A DNA stretch of 64,000 bases from CAMDHY01 sp046156265 (GTDB lineage Bacteria > Pseudomonadota > Alphaproteobacteria > Rhizobiales > Segnochrobactraceae): assembly GCF_046156265.1 (NCBI RefSeq), contig NZ_JAWDIR010000001.1, forward strand, positions 62,001 through 126,000. The letters are read 5' to 3'. The position numbers and the translations under genes were made by a program. The number at the start of each line of letters is the position of its first letter. The stretch's first letter is position 1. Shown one piece after another: positions 1 to 8,474 of the stretch. The notes beneath the pieces are model-generated. The model did not search any database. It worked only from the letters and a program-made list of their open reading frames with translations, and was not told where the DNA came from.

Positions 1-1609
1 AAGAGCCGCCGGCGCCCCCCGCTGCGCCGGTGGAGCCGACTGCCGACGAGGTAGCTGTCGTCGCCGCGGAGCCGCCTGTGGCGGTGGAACACGAGGCTGC
101 GGCGGAGCCGGCTTCCGAGGGCACCGCGGCCGCTTCGGCGCAGCCCGTCGTGACCGTGGAGCCCGAAACCGCTCCGGAGAGCGCGGTTCCCGCCGCCGCG
201 GATGCGGCACACGCCTCCGTCGACGGCGCCGCCACGGTGGACCAGGCCCCCACCCCGGTCGATGCCGAGCCGACGGTCGCTGCCGAGGCCGCCGGAGGCA
301 ACGAGGATCGCGACAGGCGATCGGGCGGCATCCGCTGGATCGCAGGCGCCGGCCTGCCACCGCCCAACCCGGACGCGCCACGGGTCGCGGGGGAGTTGGA
401 CCCCGCACCGACCGACACCGACGGACCGTCGGACGAGGCCACCCTCGACACGGCTGCCGTCACCGCTGAACGGGAGGTCGCGCCGCGCGTGCGCCGTCGC
501 CCGTCGACCCCGCCGATTGCTGCACCCTATGAGCTCGTGCGCACGCTGCAGGCCATGCAGGACGACATGGCCGGCGGCTCGACCGCCGCGCTGGCCGCAC
601 AGCGCACGCTGCTGCAGCGCATGGAGGAGGAGTTCGCCGGCGCCGATCCCCTCGTCTGGCAGGATCGCCGCAACGCCCGCGCCCTCGTCGCCTATACGCT
701 CGGCGGCGGTCGGCCGGTGACGCTCCGGCGGTTGCTCGCCAGCGAGACGCCGCCCGACGGCGACGCCGCGCTGATGCGAGGAGCCCTCGCCTATGTCGAA
801 GGCGACGAAGCGACCGCCCGCAAGTACCTGACCGACATCGACCCGACGAGCCTGCCCGCGAGCCTTGGTGGCCAGCTGGCGCTCGCCCAGGCGGCGCTCG
901 CTGTCGGCGAGGACCCGAAGAAGGCCATGCTCCTGCTCGATACCGCGCGCCTGCTGGCCCCGGCACGCTGGTCGAGGAGGGCGCCCTGCGCCGCCAGATC
1001 TTCGTCGCCAGCGAACTGAACGACCTCGTCCGGTTCGAAGCACTCTCTGGCCAGTATCTCAGGCGCTTCCGCCGCTCCGTCTATGCCGGCAACTTCCGCC
1101 GTCGCTTCGCCGCAGCTCTGTCGCGCATGGAGTTTCTCGACGACCCTGCGCAGTTCCACCGCCTCGACGACATGCTGGCGGAGACGGACCCGGAGGCTCG
1201 ACGCGAGCTCTACCTCGTCGTCGCGCAGGCGGCGGTAAACGAGGGCAAGACGACGGTCGCGGCCACCGCGGCCGAGCGCGCCCTCGCATCCGCCCCGCCG
1301 GGCTCGGTGGATGAGGCCCGCGGCCGGCTCTATCGCGGCGCGGCCCTGGCGGTCACCAGCGACGGGCTCGACGCCGCGATGTCGGAGCTCGGAAAGGTCA
1401 ACCGCGGTGGCCTGCCGCGCACCGACGCAGCACTCCTGCAGGCGGCGACCGAGACCGCCATGCTGATCCGGACGGCCGCGGCAGCGGCGGGGGCGGCCCA
1501 CGCGTTGCCCGTCGAGGCGGCCCCCGACGACGAGACGCCGTCGGCAACGGTCACCCGCGCCCGTGACGCGATCGCCGCCATCGACACGTTGCTGGAGCAA
1601 GCCCAATGA
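1..1609 (+). CDS. motC: Chemotaxis/motility protein MotC, 5'-truncated by the window and interrupted by a -1 frameshift near 960
   Basis: MotC is a periplasmic protein of Rhizobiales that acts with MotB to control flagellar rotation. The frame is open from position 3 and reads Ala/Pro/Glu-rich linker sequence. A GTG exists at 30, but the real start is probably upstream of the window. The frame continues to LLDTARLLAP, where one base is missing (GCC CC-GGC at 957-964). Restoring it continues as GTLVEEGALRRQIF, the natural MotC body, down to IDTLLEQAQ and a stop at 1609. The second half has a long alpha-helical, repeat-like character typical of the family. The stop overlaps the fliK start (ATGA). 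The call rests on this sequence character and on the motC-fliK-transglycosylase order conserved in Sinorhizobium and Brucella. Whether the gene is truly broken or carries a sequencing error cannot be decided here. Confidence 0.8.
957..964 (+). other. Frameshift site in motC
   Basis: A C4 run followed by GG. The upstream frame reads Ala-Pro-Ala-Arg-Trp and then ends at 1019. Adding one base to the C-run restores the family-like continuation Pro-Gly-Thr-Leu-Val-Glu-Glu, which stays open to 1609. Confidence 0.8.
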
Positions 1610-3930
1610 GCGGACTCCCCCTCATGAAGGACGCCTTCGCGAATGGAGGGCCGTCGGCAGCGGCCGGAGCCGCCGCCGACAGGGCTGCCACCGGCCATCG
1701 CCGCCCGTCCGCGGACGGAAACGCCTTCGCCGAGATCGTCTCGTCGCTCGGCCCCGCCCAGGCGCGGCCGGAGCCTCGCGCCGCGGAAGGGCCAGGCGAG
1801 GCGGCGACGCCCCCGGGCCGGCTCCCGCTGCCGGGGAGCCCCGTCGCGGCGCTCGAGCCGGCCGCCGGTGCGGCTCTGATGGCATCCGGGCCGCGGTCAG
1901 CCCGGGACATGCTCGGGCCCGTGTCCCGCCTCGAAGCCGCGTCGGCACTCGAGCCCGCAGCGGCGCTCGGGGTCACGCCAGCGCACCGGGCCGCTTCGGT
2001 GGCCGGGGGTGCTGCGGCACTCGCCCCCAGCACGCCGTCCGGCACGGCCGCAGGCCTCGGTGCGGGGCTCCAGGCCGCCCTGGCGGGAGCGACGGCACCG
2101 ACCGGCGGTAGCCCCCCCGCGTCTGACGCCCTTCCGCCCGACACCGGCGCGGTCTCCAGCCAGCCGGCCACCGACCACGACGACCAGGCCACGGTATCCA
2201 TCCTCCCCGACCGGCAGCCGCCGGCCGCGGTCCGCGAGGGGCGAGTACCCATCGCGGTGGACGTCCCGGCGGACCGGGACACCGCCCGTGCCGACGGACC
2301 GTCCGTCGAGGACGCTCCGTCCGGCGGCGAGACGCCCCGCACCGACACGGTCGACGCGGGGGCCGAACGGGCACCGCGTCTCGACACCATCGCCCAGCCG
2401 CCACCCGCGGCTCCTTCTACCGGTCCGGCAGGCGTCGGTGCGGCCGACGCGGACCGGGCCGTCGCCCTGCTCCCGGGCGCCCCCGCCGCGAACGGCCAGG
2501 CGACCGGTGCCCCGACCGAGGCCGGCGAGACGTCTGCGTCTCCCGGCACGCGGCCCTCGGGGTCGCTCGGCGCCCCGTCGGCGCCAGCCGAACCCGATGC
2601 GAGGCTACCCGGCGCCGGACCGTCCGATCCCGCCACGATGGCCGCCTTCCGGGACACAGCGCCGGGATCGAAGGCCACGCCGGAAGCGAGCCTGCCGCGT
2701 CCGGCGACGCCCGTGCCTGCGCAAGGCACCGCGTCGGCGGCCACCCAGGTGGAGACGGGTGCAGCACAGCCCGCCCTCCCCGCCACGACGGCCGCTGCCC
2801 CGCTCGGGTCGGTTTCTGCCGCCGATGCGCCCGCTCAGGCGTCCGGCACGGGCGGCGGCCGAGTATCCGCGCAGGTGCGGGACATGCGCACCCATTTCGC
2901 TCCGGTCGTTCCGCGGACACTTGCGGCGACTGTCGGCGGAAAACCGGAAGCGGCTGCTTCGGCCGGCTCGGCACCCGTGGCGATGGAGGCCGCGGCGCCC
3001 GCCGTCGAAGCGGAGCTCGCCCGCGCCGTCACGGCGCCGTCCCCCGCCCCCGCCGCGTCAACCGCCCAAGCGACCGCACCGTCGACCGCCCAGGCGACGC
3101 TTGCGGCGGCGTCGTCTCCGACCGTCATCGGCGCATCTGTTGCGGACGAGGTCGGCGGCCCGCCGTCTGCCACCGCCCGCGCCGTCACCGAGGGCGTCCG
3201 GGGCTCCGGGCCGCGTGAGACGGCACCCCCTGTTGCGACGACACCGGACCAGCGGGTCACGCAGCGTCCGGAGGGCGCGGCAGCTCGCCGTGCGGACGTG
3301 TCCGAAACCACCAATGGTGCCACCACGGTCGCCGAGACCGCGCCGGTCGCCGCGAGCCCGGATGGGGCCACACCGACAACCAGTGCAGGGTCCCCGACGG
3401 ACCTGCCGCTGCGCACGCTCGCCCAGGAGATCGGGCGCGTCGCCCGACCGATCGCCGCCGACGGCGGATCCCAGCTGGCCACCACGACGGCCGGCCAGCC
3501 GAACGCCCTGCGACGCGACGTCGAAGTGGAGCTCTCGGCACCGGAGTTCGGCGTGGTGCGGGTGCGGATGCGCCTCCACGGCTCGTCGCTTGAACTGCGC
3601 CTGAGGACCGACGACCCCGCCACCCTCGCGCTTCTGGCCGAGCGCCGCACCGAGCTGGAGCGGGCCATCTCCGAAGTCGGCGTCGACGCGAAGGTCGTCG
3701 ACGTCAGCCGTACGGCGGCGTCGGCCTCGGCGGCTTCCCCGTCCTCCCCGGGCGGCCAGGCGCCGACGAGCGACGGTGGCCGCGGTGGCGAAGGTCAGCC
3801 GTTCGATCAGCGGCCGTCGCCCGATCGCAACGACCGCCGCCCCCCCTTCGACCGACAGACCGATGGATCAATGCCCGATGAAGACCCGACTGCTCGTGCC
3901 GGCACTCGCCCTGGCACTCTGTTTGTCTGA
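1606..3930 (+). CDS. fliK: Flagellar hook-length control protein FliK (formerly MotD)
   Basis: This is a 774-residue protein. Residues 1 to about 600 are a low-complexity Ala/Pro/Thr/Gly-rich region, as expected for the secreted molecular ruler. A compact C-terminal domain follows at about 600-705 (LRRDVEVELSAPEFGVVRVR, then LELRLRTDDPATLALL), which is the substrate-specificity-switch domain of FliK (Flg_hook). FliK acts in the cytoplasm and in the growing hook to stop hook elongation and switch the export apparatus to filament proteins. In Sinorhizobium the gene was first called motD and lies directly after motC, as here. The start ATG overlaps the motC stop, so translation is probably coupled. 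The repetitive N-terminal region generates many long spurious frames on both strands. Confidence 0.88.
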   Translation: MSGLPLMKDAFANGGPSAAAGAAADRAATGHRRPSADGNAFAEIVSSLGPAQARPEPRAAEGPGEAATPPGRLPLPGSPVAALEPAAGAALMASGPRSARDMLGPVSRLEAASALEPAAALGVTPAHRAASVAGGAAALAPSTPSGTAAGLGAGLQAALAGATAPTGGSPPASDALPPDTGAVSSQPATDHDDQATVSILPDRQPPAAVREGRVPIAVDVPADRDTARADGPSVEDAPSGGETPRTDTVDAGAERAPRLDTIAQPPPAAPSTGPAGVGAADADRAVALLPGAPAANGQATGAPTEAGETSASPGTRPSGSLGAPSAPAEPDARLPGAGPSDPATMAAFRDTAPGSKATPEASLPRPATPVPAQGTASAATQVETGAAQPALPATTAAAPLGSVSAADAPAQASGTGGGRVSAQVRDMRTHFAPVVPRTLAATVGGKPEAAASAGSAPVAMEAAAPAVEAELARAVTAPSPAPAASTAQATAPSTAQATLAAASSPTVIGASVADEVGGPPSATARAVTEGVRGSGPRETAPPVATTPDQRVTQRPEGAAARRADVSETTNGATTVAETAPVAASPDGATPTTSAGSPTDLPLRTLAQEIGRVARPIAADGGSQLATTTAGQPNALRRDVEVELSAPEFGVVRVRMRLHGSSLELRLRTDDPATLALLAERRTELERAISEVGVDAKVVDVSRTAASASAASPSSPGGQAPTSDGGRGGEGQPFDQRPSPDRNDRRPPFDRQTDGSMPDEDPTARAGTRPGTLFV

Positions 3931-4459
3931 CGCCACTCTCGGGACCGCGTCCGCCTCCACCGGCGCCGACGCCGTCTGCGAGCGGGAAATGGCTGCCGCC
4001 TCGAAGCGTCACGACGTGCCGCTCGCAATCCTCTATGCCGTCGGCATGACCGAGAGCGGCCGCAAGGGCTCGCTGCATCGCTTCGCCATGAACATCGAGG
4101 GCAAGTCCTACTTCGCCTCGAGCGTCAACGACGCCCTGTCGGCGTTCCAGTCCGCCCGCGCCCAGGGCAAGAAGCTGATCGACGTCGGCTGCATGCAGAT
4201 CAACCACCACTTCCACGGCAAGAAGTTCAAGTCGGTGGCGCAGATGTTCGATCCCCGTGCGAACGTCGAGTACGCGGCTCTCTTCCTGTCGGAACTGCGA
4301 GAGCGCGAGGGCAGCTGGACGATGGCGGTGGCCCGCTATCACGCCGGCCCGAACAACAATCCGGCCCAGAAGCGCTACGTGTGCGCCGTGATCACCAACA
4401 TGGTGGCGAGCGGGTTCGGTGAGTGGACGGCCAACTCCCGTCGCTTCTGCGGCAAGTAG
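3878..4459 (+). CDS. Secreted lytic transglycosylase, flagellar locus
   Basis: 193 residues from ATG 3878. I preferred this start because it gives a clean signal peptide (MKTRLLVPALALALCLS). Earlier in-frame starts would put it behind a charged leader. The SLT-type fold follows. The catalytic Glu is in the GMTES motif, and the GCMQINHHFHGK stretch and VARYHAGPN are the conserved substrate-groove motifs. Four Cys (after the signal, in GCMQ, in YVCAV, and in RRFCGK at the C-terminus) suggest disulfides, fitting a periplasmic location. It cleaves the peptidoglycan glycan strand, here presumably to let the flagellar rod pass. The start lies 53 bp inside the end of fliK. The motC-fliK-transglycosylase order matches the Rhizobiales flagellar cluster. 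Confidence 0.88.
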   Translation: MKTRLLVPALALALCLSDATLGTASASTGADAVCEREMAAASKRHDVPLAILYAVGMTESGRKGSLHRFAMNIEGKSYFASSVNDALSAFQSARAQGKKLIDVGCMQINHHFHGKKFKSVAQMFDPRANVEYAALFLSELREREGSWTMAVARYHAGPNNNPAQKRYVCAVITNMVASGFGEWTANSRRFCGK

Positions 4460-4466
4460 GAAGGCG

Positions 4467-4488
4467 GCTTTCGCTCCCGCGCGAAAGC
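4467..4488 (+). terminator. Stem-loop 8 bp after the transglycosylase stop
   Basis: Arms GCTTTCGC (4467-4474) and GCGAAAGC (4481-4488) with a 6-nt loop. It is a plausible transcription end for the plus-strand flagellar genes, although no T-run follows. Confidence 0.45.
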
Positions 4489-4524
4489 GAAACCTCTTCC
4501 CTGGCAAAGCGAAACCTCTTCCCT
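4484..4524 (+). repeat. Tandem 19-bp direct repeat, period 22
   Basis: AAAGCGAAACCTCTTCCCT occurs at 4484-4502 and again at 4506-4524, identical in both copies. The first copy begins inside the right arm of the preceding hairpin. Function unknown. Confidence 0.85.
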
Positions 4525-4584
4525 CGCGAAGATCGTATCACGCCGGCGCGTCACCGCCGGCGGTTTGCGGACATGGACGCGCGC

Positions 4585-4607
4585 GACAGCCCGGGGATCG
4601 GGCTGTC
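4585..4607. terminator. Perfect 9-bp stem-loop
   Basis: Arms GACAGCCCG (4585-4593) and CGGGCTGTC (4599-4607), loop GGGAT. It lies in the convergent gap and is probably a bidirectional terminator. Confidence 0.5.
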
Positions 4608-4754
4608 CGTCGGACTTGCGTCCGTTTTCGTCGGTGGTGGGGGGATGGTCGCGCACAGCCGGCGCCACGGGCCCGAAGCCTCGGCGGCTGCAGGGTCAAA
4701 GGCGCGCGCGGTGATGGCGCGGCGGTCTGTCCGCCAGGGCACATCACAGTGGAA

Positions 4755-4791
4755 GCATCCGGCCGGCGATCCGCGAGGGGCGGCCGGATGC
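4755..4791 (-). terminator. Stem-loop downstream of cheZ
   Basis: 10-bp perfect arms GCATCCGGCC (4755-4764) and GGCCGGATGC (4782-4791), 17-nt loop. It starts 11 bp beyond the cheZ stop on the minus strand, without a clear U-tract. Confidence 0.5.
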
Positions 4792-4801
4792 ACTCTCATC
4801 G

Positions 4802-5494
4802 TCAGTTGAAAAGGGAGTCGATGTCGTCCTGCGAGACCACGCCGAGGTCACCCGCCAGCGCCGGTCCGTTGAGGAGCGAGTCCTCCTCGTCCATCTCGTC
4901 GATGTTGTTCTCGGTGGCGCCGAGTTCCTGCCAGATCTCACCCATGCTCCGAATGCGCTCTTCGATGTACTGCATCAGCGAGACGACCTTGCGGATGCGC
5001 TGGCCGGTGATGTCCTGGAAGTTGCAGGACTCGAAGATCAGGATCGCGTCGGCGCGCAGGCTGTCGATCGCCATCCGCGTCTCCGGCTCGGCCCGGCTGG
5101 CGAGCTCGGCCGCACAGGAGTCGATCCGCTCGGCGGCGGAGAGAATGGCTTCCGTCGCGCTTTCGGTGTCGGCCACAACGGCGTCGAGTTCGTCTGTGGC
5201 GCGGTGGAGCTCGGCCCGGTTGGAGCCCTTGGCGTTCAGCGCGCTCACCTCCGTGCGCGTCTTGCTGATGGCGCCGAGAATGCTCTCGATGCCCTCCCAG
5301 AGCAGGGCGCCGCCCTGCTGGACCCGCGCGACGTCGGGGCGCGACTGCACGGTCGCGACGAGCGTCCGCAGTTCCGCCAGCTCGGTGAAGATCTTGTCGA
5401 GATGGCCGTGAACGGCCGTCGACACCGCCGCGGCGCTGTCGCGGTCCCGCCGCGGATTGGTTTCTATGCGGAAGGGTCGCCGGGCCGCCGACAT
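4802..5494 (-). CDS. cheZ: CheY-P phosphatase CheZ
   Basis: A 230-residue, mostly helical protein that dephosphorylates CheY-P and so terminates the chemotactic signal at the flagellar motor. The catalytic motif NFQDITGQRIRKV is present. D161 and Q165 correspond to the E. coli D143/Q147 pair that positions the attacking water. The extreme C-terminus DDIDSLFN is a CheY-binding tail tethered by an acidic linker (about residues 195-222), as in E. coli. The gene is transcribed divergently from cheY, 191 bp apart, so enzyme and substrate are paired. CheZ is missing from the classical Sinorhizobium chemotaxis system, where a second CheY acts as phosphate sink, so its presence is a lineage marker. 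Confidence 0.93.
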   Translation of the reverse strand: MSAARRPFRIETNPRRDRDSAAAVSTAVHGHLDKIFTELAELRTLVATVQSRPDVARVQQGGALLWEGIESILGAISKTRTEVSALNAKGSNRAELHRATDELDAVVADTESATEAILSAAERIDSCAAELASRAEPETRMAIDSLRADAILIFESCNFQDITGQRIRKVVSLMQYIEERIRSMGEIWQELGATENNIDEMDEEDSLLNGPALAGDLGVVSQDDIDSLFN

Positions 5495-5685
5495 GTCAGT
5501 CTCCTCTCATCCTGTTCCTCGCGGATGAGCATCGTATTAGATTGGCGCCGCAAACGCGTAAATGGGGTGAGAGTTCAGCCTGCAAGCTTCGCACAAGTCT
5601 CAGCATCATAAAGGGTACCTTGCCACGTCGGCAAAGTCGCGAGCGACGGAAGCTTGACGTCGACGATGAACGATGGAGTGAACAA

Positions 5686-6069
5686 ATGTCGCTGGACCCT
5701 TCGATGCCGATCCTGGTCGTCGACGACTACAAGACGATGATCCGCATCATCAGAAACCTGCTGAAGCAGCTCGGCTTCGAAGATGTCGATGAGGCCGCTG
5801 ACGGCACAGAGGCTCTCGGGAAGATGAAGGAGCGCGGCTACGGTCTCGTCATCTCCGACTGGAACATGGAGCCGATGACCGGTTACGAGCTGCTGCAGCG
5901 CGTCCGCTCCGACGACGCCCTCTCCGCCATCCCCTTCATCATGGTGACCGCCGAGGCGAAGTCCGAGAACGTCATCGCCGCGAAGAAGGCCGGCGTCAGC
6001 AACTACATCGTGAAGCCGTTCAACGCGCAGACGCTGAAGGGCAAGATCGAGTCGGTCTTCCAGGCCTGA
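5686..6069 (+). CDS. cheY: Chemotaxis response regulator CheY
   Basis: A 127-residue single receiver domain that binds the flagellar switch when phosphorylated. Residues visible are the acidic pocket D13/D14, phosphoacceptor D58 in VISDWNM, switch Thr88 in MVTAEAKS, and K110-P111 in YIVKPF. The start at ATG 5686 is supported by GGAGTG about 6 bp upstream and by the family length. The longer reading from 5542 has no Shine-Dalgarno sequence and adds 48 unconserved residues. It is divergent from cheZ and followed 23 bp later by a secreted protein gene. Confidence 0.93.
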   Translation: MSLDPSMPILVVDDYKTMIRIIRNLLKQLGFEDVDEAADGTEALGKMKERGYGLVISDWNMEPMTGYELLQRVRSDDALSAIPFIMVTAEAKSENVIAAKKAGVSNYIVKPFNAQTLKGKIESVFQA

Positions 6070-6092
6070 TCCGGTGGAGCGGGACCCTTGCC

Positions 6093-6701
6093 GTGTCCCT
6101 CCTGACGGCGCAACTGCGACAGGCGCTATGGATCACGACACTCATCGTCATCTGGTGGGGACGTCCGCCGGCTATGGCGGACGACCGGCCGTTTGCCGGT
6201 TCGCCCGCCCCGGGAGCGTTCAACGCCGCGCCCCTGTTCATTCCCGCCCCGGACCGCAGCGCCATCGAGGAGGAACTCGGAGCCACCATGGCGATGACGC
6301 CGCCGGACCGACGCGTCATGGCGGAACTACCGTCGGGCTCCAGACTCTGGATCCGCCCGGGCGCCTACGAGCCCGGCCCATCCGGCAGTGACTGCCGGCG
6401 CTTCGACTACGAGTACGAGGCGATCGGCGGCGGGACAGCCGTGGTGATCGGCGCGCGGTGCAAGTCCGCGGCGGAGGTCACCTGGCATCCCTTGTCCCCG
6501 GACGTGGCGGTGGACGTGCGAGGGCTCGAGCGAGCCGAGCCGCCCGTCGCCATCGAAGCACCGGTCCGCCGGGCACCGACGGGTGACGGCGGCGGCCCCG
6601 CGAAGGCCGAGGTGCAGCCGCCGGCACAGCCGCAACCGTCGCGGCCCGCAGCGACGGCGCCGCCCGCGCGCGTCATTCTTCCCTTCACTCCGAGCCCCTG
6701 A
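6093..6701 (+). CDS. Secreted protein of unknown function downstream of cheY
   Basis: 202 residues from GTG 6093. A hydrophobic N-terminal segment (ALWITTLIVIWWG) ending in AMADD suggests a signal peptide. A compact central region (about 30-155) contains two Cys, in SDCRRF and ARCKSA, that could form a periplasmic disulfide. The C-terminal 50 residues are Pro/Ala-rich. I do not recognise the family. It lies between cheY and ftcR on the same strand, 23 bp from cheY, which suggests a flagellar or envelope role by context only. Confidence 0.6.
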   Translation: MSLLTAQLRQALWITTLIVIWWGRPPAMADDRPFAGSPAPGAFNAAPLFIPAPDRSAIEEELGATMAMTPPDRRVMAELPSGSRLWIRPGAYEPGPSGSDCRRFDYEYEAIGGGTAVVIGARCKSAAEVTWHPLSPDVAVDVRGLERAEPPVAIEAPVRRAPTGDGGGPAKAEVQPPAQPQPSRPAATAPPARVILPFTPSP

Positions 6702-6926
6702 ACCCGGCCAGGCGGCAGCGGCTTCACTTTGCGCGCGCGGAGTTCGCACTCGCTTTCGTCTCTTTCGTATCTCACTCCGAATCTGGAGTCGTTCGTCTCT
6801 CAAATGCGATCCAATAGAGATTGAGTGGAGCGATTCCAAACCATACACGTCAGCCCATGGATGTTCTGCATCTCGCGCCCAGCGCCGCCGAACGAACTTG
6901 ATGCAAATTAAAAATGGGGGAAGACC
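6702..6926 (+). promoter_or_regulatory. AT-richer leader upstream of ftcR
   Basis: 225 bp with visibly lower GC than the surroundings, ending in GGGGGAAG about 6 bp before the ftcR ATG, a strong ribosome binding site. The ftcR promoter probably lies here. I could not assign a -35/-10 pair with confidence. Confidence 0.45.
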
Positions 6927-7595
6927 ATGTACGTGGTTGTGGATCACCGAGACGCTGTAATCGCAGGTTACACTTCTGGTTTCGCTCGTGAGGGTTTCGC
7001 TTCCATGGGGTTCTGCTCTGGTGAATTCAAGGCATGGCTGGAGACCGCGCCGGATGAGGACCTCGCGTCAGTGCAGGGTTTCCTGCTCGGTGACGTCGAT
7101 GGACGGACGTCCGTTTCGCAAGTGATCCGAAACCACTCGCGCGCGCCGATCATCGCCCTCAGCGAGGAGCGCTGCCTCGACCAGACGCTCGAGCTCTTCA
7201 GCGCCGGCATCGACGACGTCGTCCGCAAGCCCGTTCACGTTCGCGAGATCGTGGCGCGTTCCGATGCCGTTTGGCGGCGGGTGAACGATGTCGTGGCGCC
7301 GGCGACGTCCGGCCGCCTCCAGGTGTTCTTCGACGGCCGCGATCCGATGGTCGACGGCGAGCCGCTGCAGCTCCCGCGCCGCGAGCGCCACATCCTCGAA
7401 TATCTCGTGAAGAACAGCGCGCGCCGGATCACCAAGACCCAGCTCTTCAATGCGATCTACGGCGTCTTCAACGACGACGTCGACGAGACGGTCATCGAGG
7501 GCCACATGAGCAAGCTGCGCAAGAAGCTGCGCCAGCGCCTCGGCCACGACGTCGTCGATGCGAAGCGCTTCATGGGCTATCGCTTCGTCGGCTGA
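6927..7595 (+). CDS. ftcR: Flagellar transcriptional activator FtcR (Rem-like response regulator)
   Basis: 222 residues: an N-terminal receiver-like domain (about 1-115) and a C-terminal OmpR-type winged helix (about 125-222, with PRRERHILEYL and MSKLRKKLRQRLG). FtcR/Rem is the Rhizobiales master activator of late flagellar genes in Brucella and Sinorhizobium. The FDGRDPMVDG, DDVVRKPVHVREI and AKRFMGYRF stretches closely match what I recall of Brucella FtcR. The receiver is degenerate: the phosphoacceptor strand reads GFLLGDVDG rather than a canonical D-M-P motif, so activity is probably not controlled by ordinary phosphorylation. A strong ribosome binding site (GGGGGAAG) precedes the ATG. 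Confidence 0.92.
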   Translation: MYVVVDHRDAVIAGYTSGFAREGFASMGFCSGEFKAWLETAPDEDLASVQGFLLGDVDGRTSVSQVIRNHSRAPIIALSEERCLDQTLELFSAGIDDVVRKPVHVREIVARSDAVWRRVNDVVAPATSGRLQVFFDGRDPMVDGEPLQLPRRERHILEYLVKNSARRITKTQLFNAIYGVFNDDVDETVIEGHMSKLRKKLRQRLGHDVVDAKRFMGYRFVG

Positions 7596-7715
7596 CGAAA
7601 CCGACTCCGAACGTCTTGCAAGATGGTGGCCCGTGGCAGCGCTGCGGGCTTCGCCGTTTTCGGGCCTGCGCGCGAGCCGCCGCGCACCCGATGACGTCGC
7701 CGGGCGCGGCGCGCG

Positions 7716-8474
7716 TCAGGTTCCGAGCCGCTTCGCCTGCCGCTGCACGAAGAGCTCCATCTTCTCCCGGCCCCTCGACGTCATCGTCACGAGGATGCGC
7801 CGTCTGTCGGAGGGATCCGGCTGACGCTCCAGCAGGCCCGCCTCCTGCAGGTCCTCGATCCGCCGGAGTGCCGTCGTCGTGGATGCGCCGGAGGCGAGGC
7901 AGAGGCTGGTGACCGAGATCGACCGCCCCGTCGCCTCGGCGAAGGCGAGGTCGAGCAACATCTCCCACGCCGGATCCGAGAACAGCCCGGCATCGAAGAT
8001 CGCCTCGCGATCGGCCCGCGCGGCGACGAGCGCCTTCAGATAATCCGGCGGCGAGGCCGGGGGCTTTGCCTGCCCGGCACCGTCCTCGATCATCGACAGC
8101 GCATGCTGGATCGACTTGGCGACTTCCTCGGCGGAGACCGGCTTCTGCAGGAAATCGACGGCATTCAGCCGCAGGGCGGCGACGGCCCGGTCGAGGGCGG
8201 CATTTCCCGTGATGACGATCGCCGACAACGGCCTCGACTGGCGGCGCACGGCCAGCTTCTGCAGGAGCTCGATACCGTCGATCTGCGGCATCATCAGATC
8301 GGTGACGACAATGCGCAGCGACGCGTGCTTCTGCACCAGTTCGAGCGCTTCATGGGCCGTACACGCAGCTATTGTCGGAAACCCCAACAGGGACAAGCCC
8401 TCCTGAAGCTCTTCCAGCACGTCACGATCGTCGTCTACTATCAGAACTCGCGGGGAGTCCTTGTTCATTGTCAC
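7716..8474 (-). CDS. Response regulator with MarR-like winged-helix output
   Basis: 252 residues. The REC domain (about 8-125) has VDDD, phosphoacceptor Asp in VVTDLMMP, Thr in VITGNAA and Lys in FLQKPVS. The output domain (about 160-250) is a MarR-like winged helix (SDPAWEMLLDLA, SVTSLCLASGASTTTAL, and the wing DRRRILVTMTS). It is likely a phosphorylation-controlled DNA-binding regulator. It is the last gene of a five-gene signalling operon; its start codon overlaps the stop of the REC-EAL gene (ATGA). An alternative start two codons downstream (ATG 8468) is equally possible. A REC-MarR fusion is much rarer than REC-OmpR or REC-LuxR. Confidence 0.85.
   Translation of the reverse strand: MTMNKDSPRVLIVDDDRDVLEELQEGLSLLGFPTIAACTAHEALELVQKHASLRIVVTDLMMPQIDGIELLQKLAVRRQSRPLSAIVITGNAALDRAVAALRLNAVDFLQKPVSAEEVAKSIQHALSMIEDGAGQAKPPASPPDYLKALVAARADREAIFDAGLFSDPAWEMLLDLAFAEATGRSISVTSLCLASGASTTTALRRIEDLQEAGLLERQPDPSDRRRILVTMTSRGREKMELFVQRQAKRLGT

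Larger units (their letters stand above)
4460..4801. other. Non-coding gap between convergent transglycosylase and cheZ genes
   Basis: 342 bp with no credible gene. It holds three perfect-arm hairpins (4467-4488, 4585-4607, 4755-4791) and a 19-bp direct repeat (4484-4502 and 4506-4524), all listed separately. Confidence 0.7.

Noticed and set aside
1551..2786. Antisense open frame of 411 codons opposite fliK
   Set aside because: Low-complexity Ala/Gly/Ser mirror of the repetitive FliK N-terminus.
4423..4809. Possible small gene in the transglycosylase-cheZ gap
   Set aside because: It overlaps hairpins and a direct repeat, lacks a ribosome binding site and has no protein-like pattern.
7596..7715. 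Possible terminator in the convergent gap after ftcR
   Set aside because: Only short GC-rich self-complementary pieces; no convincing stem with a T-tract.
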